Source: Erodium maritimum (lineage: Eukaryota > Streptophyta > Magnoliopsida > Geraniales > Geraniaceae). Taken from it: a DNA stretch of 64,000 nucleotides. A program made the translations under genes and the position numbers. The DNA lies in the NCBI GenBank assembly GCA_963921825.1, contig OY997596.1, forward strand, positions 17,055,001 to 17,119,000, in the 5' to 3' direction. The notes under the pieces were generated by a model. That model was not told the DNA's origin. It ran no database searches and was given only the letters and a program-made list of their open reading frames with translations. Positions 57,227 to 64,000 of the stretch are shown in pieces (within the stretch, counting starts at the first letter, position 1; each line of letters begins with the position of its first letter).

Positions 57227-60200
57227 TGTAATAACCACTCCCGGTCAACGCCAGTCAAACCTGCAAAAAACAAGAAAATTTAAAAAATTTGAGCAGACAC
57301 TGAATTGAACCGGAATTGGACCCCGAGGGTCATACCGGACTTAAGTTGACCCCGTTATCGACCAAAGTGAGTTCCGGGGGACTCAGGGCAACTTTCTGAT
57401 CAATTTGGGAAATGTTGACTTTTCGCTGGAAAAGTCAACTGAGCGACGTTTTGGTCCATTCGAGGACCGTTTTGGATCAGAAAAGCTTAGCCGTTGTCGC
57501 AGCGGTCTTAGTTGAGCCGTTTCCTTGTAGCCCGCCAAGTTTCGTATTTTTTGGGAAAAAGTGCCCGTTCGGGGCCCGAAACGTCCGATTTTCGCGAATC
57601 TGATTGGATTTTATCTAGTAGATATTTTCCAAAAGGTGTGGGACCCACCTTTCCACTTGTCAACCAAGTGGTGGTGTTATGTAATTTGAACAAGACACTT
57701 GTCATAATTGTGGTGGTTGTTGGTTTTTAAATTAAAGAAAAAGAAGTAAGAGATAGTTGTTTGTTTTTAAAACAAAATAAAAGAGAGGAGTTGAGAGATG
57801 CACGGCTAAGTCAGAAAAAAAAAAAGAGAAATAGAGAGAGAAAGAAGAGAGAGAAAGGGAAGGAGAGAAAAGGAAAGAAAAGTGGAGATTTTTGGAGATT
57901 GTCGACGATCCGACCGTTGGATCGGGTTTATTCTTGCACAACCGTCATCCCCTCGTCGTTGTCTACGGTAAGAACCCGACTTTTTCTTGTTTTGACACAT
58001 TTGATTTCTAAGTGTTCGTTTAGAATTGATTAAATGATGAACGGTTGAGGTTTAGAGTTCGTTAGGAACGTTTTGGGGTGAAAAGGGAATTTTTCCCATT
58101 ATGGATGTGTGGGGCCCACGTGCTCGGGTGCTCGGGTTTTATCGTTCGGGTGGTTTAAAACGTTCCCGGACCACTTACCCTAAACCGAATCGAAAATTGG
58201 AATTAAATTGGAGAAGTTGTAATTTATCGGGTTTAGAAACTTTAAACGTCATTTAATTGACTCGGGAGTCGGAATTCGATTCGGGCAAGTACATTGGGTT
58301 CCTTGGACTATTCTAAGATCGTAGGAACGAAAACGGGGGCTTTTAGAGCCCCGGAAGGCAATTAACAAAACCCGGGCAGATTCGCCATGTCGGGCGAATC
58401 GGGCCTTTACGGGTCCTTTATCGACAATGTCGAGTAATTGGGAAGTTTGGGAGTGATCGAAATTTTCGGGGTTAAGTTTGGGCATCGAGTTTAATGGTTT
58501 TCGGTTTATTCCTGCGAGTTGTTTAGTGACTTTAAATTGTGTTCCTTTAGATCGTGCCACGGACCGAGGCAAGGGAAAGCTGGGTGAGTGACTGAGATCA
58601 TCACCGGAGCTCATGGTTTGGCTTTTGGGAGAACACGCACGAGGTAGGGAAAAGTAGCCGGATCTCGGCCCTGACTGGGGAAAGTTAACAGTAGAATTGC
58701 ATGTGACACCGGGGTGTCGTGGGTTGAATATGTTTATTTAAATATTAGAAAAGCATGCTACGGGAACTTGGTAATTATTATAAAAGCATGGTACGGGGTT
58801 GTAGCGTTTATCAGAAAAGCATGTTACGGGAACTTAGTAATTATTGAGAAAAGCATGTGACACTTAGTAGTGTCGTAGGAGCAGAGAACTTAGCGTTAAT
58901 TGTTTTACTGGAGGCATATGACCATGCCCGGAGGTTGATTGTGAACTTATCAATATTAGGAGTACTGGAGGCATATGACCATGCCCGGAGGTTGATTGTG
59001 AAACTGTTGATATTAGGACTGTTGGAGGCTTGGGTTAAGCCGGAGGTTGACTGTTTATTTTGGTGTTTTGGGTGGCCTTGAGAGCCCATGTATTATTATG
59101 GTTGAGTCTTGGGTGGCCTTGAGAGCCCGTGTATTATTATTGTTGAGTCTTGGGTGGCCATGAGAGCCCGTGTTATTAATCGTGTTTGGGTGGCCATGAG
59201 AGCCCGTACTTTACTGTTGGTGTTTTAGCTGGCTTACAAGTTAGAGTCTCGGTAAGTTGCAAGCGTGTTATTATCGTTGAGTTTTGGGTGGCCATGAGTG
59301 CCCGTGGGGTTGTTGAACCCGTGTCTTTACCTTTGGTGTTTTGGGTGGCCTTGAGAGTCCGTGTACTAAGGTTGGTGTCTTTGGGCTGGCCTACCGAGTT
59401 AGAGTCTTGGGGGGGTTGCAAGCTTTCTTTAGCTGGCTTACGAGTTAGAGTCTCGGTAAGTTGCAAGCGTGTTTTATGGTTGGTGTCTTGGGAGGCCGTG
59501 AGTGCCTGTGGGGCTGTTGAGTCCGTGTCTTACTGTCGGTGTGTCTTGGGAGGCCGTGAGTGCCTGTGGGGCTGTTGAGTCCGAGTTTTACGGTTAGTGT
59601 CTTGGTGGCCATGAGTGCCTGTGGGTGTTGAACCTGTGTTGTTACTGGTTGTTGATTTTGCTTGTGATTGTGATTGTGTTTGTGATTGTGATTGTGATTG
59701 TGGTTACCGGAGGTTGGGGGCCCGCTTCCTGAAACGGGGGTCCACGAGCACACGCGTCTGCATGTTCAGACGGGGTAGGGGGCCCGCCCGCCAATAAAGG
59801 GGTCCTGGCCACACGTGTGTGGTTTGGGTTTGTGAGTATACCTTTGCTGGCTTATGGGTTAGAGTCCCAGTAAGTTGCAACATTTTCCGGCTGGCTTATG
59901 GGTTAGAGTCCCAGTAAGTTGCAGCATTTTCTGGCTGGCTTATGGGTTAGAGTCCCAGTAAGTTGCAGCATTTTCCGACTGGCTTATGGGTTAGAGTCCC
60001 GGTAAGTTGCAGCATTCTTGGGTTGGCCTGACCGGGTTAGAGTCCCGGAAGGACGTTCTTGGAAGCTGGCTTGCGATCCTTTGTGATCTTGTTTGGTGTG
60101 CGATCCTTCGTGATCTTGTTGGTGCGTGATCCATTGTGATGTTGTTTGGTGTTGCGTAACTTTCTTTGGAGTCCTTGGAAGAGGTCGTCAATGGTTGTGT

Positions 60201-60661
60201 CGGGTCTACTTTACGTGTCAGGGTGTCGAGTTGGTCAGGGAAGGCAACATCGGGTGTATGTTCAGTTAGAGTACTTGGGGTGGGGATGGTGTTCCCCGGT
60301 GTTGAATTGTTGTTGGTGTTACTTGCTTTGTCTGCTCATTATGCCGTAATCAGTCTGTTATCCGTGGTGGTGAGCGAACGCTCATCCCTAGCTGCTTTTC
60401 CTACAGGTACTGTTCGTGGGACGGACTAGGTGAGCTCTCGAAGCTTGTGGAGCTAGGAGCGGAGTCCGGGTTTTGTCTTTTGAGTCTAGTGACAGATACC
60501 TTGTACTTTTGTCCATTGTTAGGACGTGTTTTAAACTGTAATTATTATTTTGTTGAACAAATGGTACTTTTAAAGTGTTTAAATGGAAAAGGTTTCAAAG
60601 TGTTTTATTATTTTAAAACGTTCGCGTCCCGAGTTCGGTTTACTGAAATTGGGGCGTGACA
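57227..60661 (+). repeat. Solo LTR B6 (3435 bp)
   Basis: TGTAATAACCACTCCCGG to GGGGCGTGACA, perfect TSD CTCAT (57222-57226, 60662-60666). Donor-like CTACGGTAAGAACC (GT at 57968) and acceptor-like TTTTCCTACAG ending 60406. Carries five TTAGAGT-loop hairpin units (59843-60050) and the GGTGGCC..GCCCGTG repeats (59070-59620). Confidence 0.93.
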
Positions 60662-61770
60662 CTCATGGTGCATGATTTAACCTTGTGGACGACCTTCCTT
60701 TTGGCCACATCCATTTTGACTTTCACCCTATCATCCTTAGGTACAAATTCCTTGACATGAACACCTTTATGCCTTGATAATATATATTCTTGGGAAGCCC
60801 ACAAGATGGTTGGTCTTTGAGCTCGTTCAAAAGCTCTCCCACCAAGTTGGGAACTTCCACCTCCATCCCCTCATCCCTTATGTCCCCAAGAAATGTAGAA
60901 GAAGAAGAATAATTCAAAGTAGAATGTAATTGCATAGCTGAAATCATCTTACCTCTTGTGCGTTTCCTCTCGAGCAAGACTTCTCACGGTGTTCCATCCA
61001 AGATCCACATCGTGTCGGTGTGCGTGATGAGTACACTTTATATGCGGACTAAGAAATCTCACTCCATCACAGAGTCATAATCATCGATCTTCATTACGAA
61101 CACATCCTCGAATCCTCTCCAAGTTCCAATCTTCAATTGAACACTTCGAGTTAGCCCCTCCAGAAGGGTTGGTTTTTGTTCATCGTGTTCATGGTCGAAC
61201 CCGCTTTGATTACTTTGTGACCCATCCTCTTAGATGCCTCAATGCTCACAAAGAGATCTGAAGCACTTGTATCAGCTAAGGTCTTCATTAGGACCTCATT
61301 CACCTCGGTCTCCACATACATGGAGCCTTTCCTCTTTCGTTCATCCTGCGCTTTCTGAACACTTGAGAGCTTCAACGAACTCAATGTTGTCTCATACAGG
61401 TCCATCATGGTCTACATAGCCTTAAGGCTAAGATTACTTTGGAAATCCTTCAATATATGAGGTCCATCACAAAAATATCATTTCAAAATCTACGAAAAAT
61501 CAGAGTTACCCGGATTAGATGGCTTTGTGCCATTATATTTGGGCTTGTCCGCTTGAAAATCTCTCCGCTTCTCTACAATATGATTGGGCTTCCCATTATT
61601 GGCACTTACATCCGATGACCTTTCCTTCCTTGGATAATCGACTAGGGACTTGGCCACCCGAATAACTTCATATAGTGACCCCATGGTTTCTCCAACTTTT
61701 TTTGATAAGCTAAAGATTTTATTAAACATTCGTTCTATAAGTGGATAGAACAAAGCAAAAGAATGATCCC
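60662..61770 (-). pseudogene. Ty3-gypsy gag-protease relic, RT missing
   Basis: Minus strand, in order: gag C-terminus (61753-61490; AKSLVDYPRKERSSD), protease-like MYVETEVNEVLMKTLADTSA (61320 region, DTSA where DTGA is usual), a stretch WRGFEDVFVMKIDDYDSVME (about 61160-61100), then the pre-RT spacer with STFLGDIRDEG and VEVPNLVGELLNELKDQ (60977-60723). RT, RNase H and integrase do not follow; the sequence passes into 57226-57035 instead. Several stops. An old relic unrelated in sequence to E1/E2. Confidence 0.65.
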
Positions 61771-62270
61771 AAAGTATTTGTATATTATTTTTTGGATCGG
61801 CGAGAATAGTATGTCAAAGTCTTAATTTGCTCCCTTTCTATGTCGAATTTCAAAGCAAATACTTATTTGTTCTTTGTTCTTAATTCCGCAAGTCAACTTC
61901 TAGAAGAGTGGATCAATCTACAGCGGAGAACAAACAATTATTTCATTTGAATTTTCTTGATTTGCTTTCCATTTCTTTTACTCAACAATGTTTACGATTG
62001 CTAGTTTGAATTCATCCCAACGAAAAGTATCGGTGTTTTTATTATATGTGAATCGAGGTTGGTTTGGTTAAGGATATCTAATTATATGTGCATCTCGGAT
62101 TCATATTGTTACGGGTCAGTTTACTTAAATCATTGATTTATATGTATAATCACGTCTTCAAATGGGATTGATTGTCAAATTCATAAATGATTAAAACCAT
62201 AAGCAACCCTGAAAAAGTAAATACCAAGTTATATGTTTGGTTAGAAAAGGTAGATTATTCATAACCGAGA
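61771..62270. other. AT-rich, nothing recognised
   Basis: No coding frame, repeat or element end that I can support. Confidence 0.45.
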
Positions 62271-63130
62271 GCTTATCTCTCTAAAAACCTATCTCTAAAA
62301 ACCTCTCCTTCAAACCCTAGCTTCGTCTTCATCGAGCTCATACCGGCGACGGTTGTGACCTTCTGCCATGGCTGTCGCCGGTGGTGATACTCATTCCCTT
62401 TCCCCTCCCTCCCTCCTTCCCTTCCCCCCTTCTTCGCCAAGCACTGGACTTTTCTCTTCCTTCCTCTGTACTAGTCTCGGGGGTTTCAGATCTGACTGAT
62501 TTGAGTCGTTTTTTGTTCCTTACTTCTGGTCTTCATTTCCTTGGAAGGTGATTGAGAGCTGGTGAGTTGGTTTTTGTTGCTTTGGGCGGGTTGGGGTTAG
62601 TTCGTCATCAAGGGGCTTCCACCAGATCCTTCTTTTCCGATCTGGTGGGGGTTGGCTGTTTCCTTCGCGTGTGGAGGGTTGGTGTAGCTCCGATCTGTCG
62701 TGCGACGAATTTCTCAAGAGGGATTGTTGCAGATCTGACCTGTTGTGCCTTCTTGGTGGTTCCTGCCCCTTCTATTATCAGATCGTGACGTTTGGATCCG
62801 CATCAGTGGGACTCGATTTCTTCAACTCCGATGAAGATTTGGTGTGGCTCAAGTCTGTTTCGTCGTCATCGGTAGCTGAACTAAGGTGTTGGTTTGTTTC
62901 TCGGTTCCTTATCCTTCTAATGTTTTCCCTTCCTCTGTTTTCAACTTTGATGATCTCTCTTCTCCGGCCACGGTTGTGGCGGAGATGCGACGTTTCCGGT
63001 GTTGGCCGGCGTCGTGTGTTTGGCTTTTAAGCCTGTTCTGATCTTTCAATGGTGATTTTGGGGGGTGACTCTACCGGTTTGGTGCTGGTCACTGGTGTGC
63101 CGGGGCTCTTGCAGCTCCGGTGAGTTAGGG
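62271..63130 (+). other. Transcript-leader-like region (gene or LINE 5' end), unassigned
   Basis: Starts with repeated CTCTCTAAAAACCTAT-type words and CAAACCCTAGC, a CT-rich stretch (62391-62445), an ATG at 62368 opening only about 43 codons, then G/T-rich sequence with short frames (longest 62671-63030). A donor-like CCGGTGAGTTAGGG occurs at 63119. The build resembles a plant 5' UTR or the 5' UTR of an L1-type LINE, but no ORF with recognisable domains follows inside the window. Confidence 0.35.
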
Positions 63131-64000
63131 ATTAAATTTCTAATTTGTTTTTTGATCGAAATGTGCAATTTTGTTATTTGAAATCGATTACATTATCATG
63201 TATCGGGGAACAGGCTCCCCGACCATCAGAAGGCTAGTATTAGCGAACAATGGTTCACTGATCATTTTACTATCAGAATTATCACAAACGGTATTGTGAT
63301 GCCTCTTGGGAAAAGAGAGAAAACGGTGAGGAGGAGCGGGGTACAGAAGATCCTGAGGGACATCAACAGTAATGGTGATGGTAGGAGGCAAAGCATCGTC
63401 TGAGGACCCCTCTCAGGGCCAGTCCCCGATGCTCAGACGGTGCATCATCCCTCCCGGCAGGGCTTCTTCCCCGCCTGTGACAAGTTGTCCCGCATACCGG
63501 TAGACACAACCCTCTTTAGAGCTCCAACAGGCGCTGGAGCTTCAGCAATTCACGCTTCGAGCTGGGCGCGACCTCTACCTCCAAACCCTCCTCGCTGTAG
63601 AGGCAGAGGGGCAACAATCAAATCAGCAGAGAGCTGGTCAATTTTCGTCCCCTGATCTCCGCATGTACAAAAGGACACGGGGATTTTGGGGTGGACCACC
63701 CAGGGTGGTTTATTGCGGGCGACAGGCTAGGTTCCCAACTGGAAAGACGGGGACCCAGATTTGGTATTGGGTCCATTGTTACTCTAGCTCCCTCATATTA
63801 AGATAACATAGCCTTAGGTATTGGGCATTGATGTCTGCTCCATCTTGCATCTCTGGTCGTTGGCATCGCACGCGAGGACAATGCCCCTTCGCCGGGGAAT
63901 ACCGCAGTAGACCCATCTAGTATGCCGGGAAGGGGCTTTGAGGGTAGCGTACCGAAGGAACCGACCTAACAGGCCTCCGAACTCTAGCCGCCTTGGGTAC
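63131..64000. other. Unassigned GC-moderate segment at the window end
   Basis: Composition and word use differ from the elements to the left. Frames on both strands (67 aa minus 63188-63391, 71 aa plus 63440-63655) have no motif I recognise. A short hairpin GGGGAACAGGCTCCCC lies at 63206. It could be organelle-derived DNA or part of an element continuing right; neither can be shown here. Confidence 0.35.

Noticed and set aside
63131..64000. Organelle DNA insert or rRNA gene
   Set aside because: The composition is suggestive, but I could not recognise any organelle gene or rRNA motif, so it is left unassigned.

Overview
This window is intergenic plant nuclear DNA made almost entirely of nested transposable elements. 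The signs of a plant are Tekay/Del-type Ty3-gypsy chromovirus proteins with long LTRs and an initiator-Met-tRNA primer site, a plant Helitron with a Rep plus Pif1-like helicase, a plant-only C48/mobile-domain-like gene, (TA)n-targeting MITEs and plant splice sites. I see no intact host gene, no rRNA or tRNA gene, and I cannot name the species.

Layout. 1-7883: element E1, a gag-only, pol-less LTR retrotransposon whose 5' LTR is cut by the window edge. It sits inside exon 3 of a minus-strand three-exon gene (7884-10182). 10857-11448: a chain of three MITE ends or elements separated by (TA)n. 12285-26352: a solo LTR of a second family (B1), split by E2 (13797-25377), a full-length Tekay-like element with gag, protease, RT, RNase H, integrase and chromodomain. 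E2 is broken by three nonsense mutations and two 1-base frameshifts.

26362-51847: one old Helitron of about 25 kb. Its Rep/helicase gene is cut by four LTR insertions: B2 (29914-33396), D (34265-41923, which itself contains B4 34517-37622), B3 (42384-45420) and B5 (46184-49553). Target-site duplications (TSDs) let the insertion order be read. 51848-64000: a truncated LTR, a LINE tail, minus-strand gypsy relics interrupted by solo LTR B6 (57227-60661), and about 2 kb of unassigned sequence at the right end.

How the parts relate. LTR families A (E1, E2), B and D all end in GGGGCGTGACA and share 3' halves, but have different 5' (promoter) halves. The shared half carries tandem hairpin modules whose stems show compensatory changes. 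It ends in a conserved palindrome plus a splice-acceptor-like site, and family B LTRs also keep a GTAAGA donor-like site. These hairpin arrays and the possible LTR leader intron are the least explained signals here. E1 has the architecture of a TR-GAG element and may depend on relatives of E2 for pol functions.
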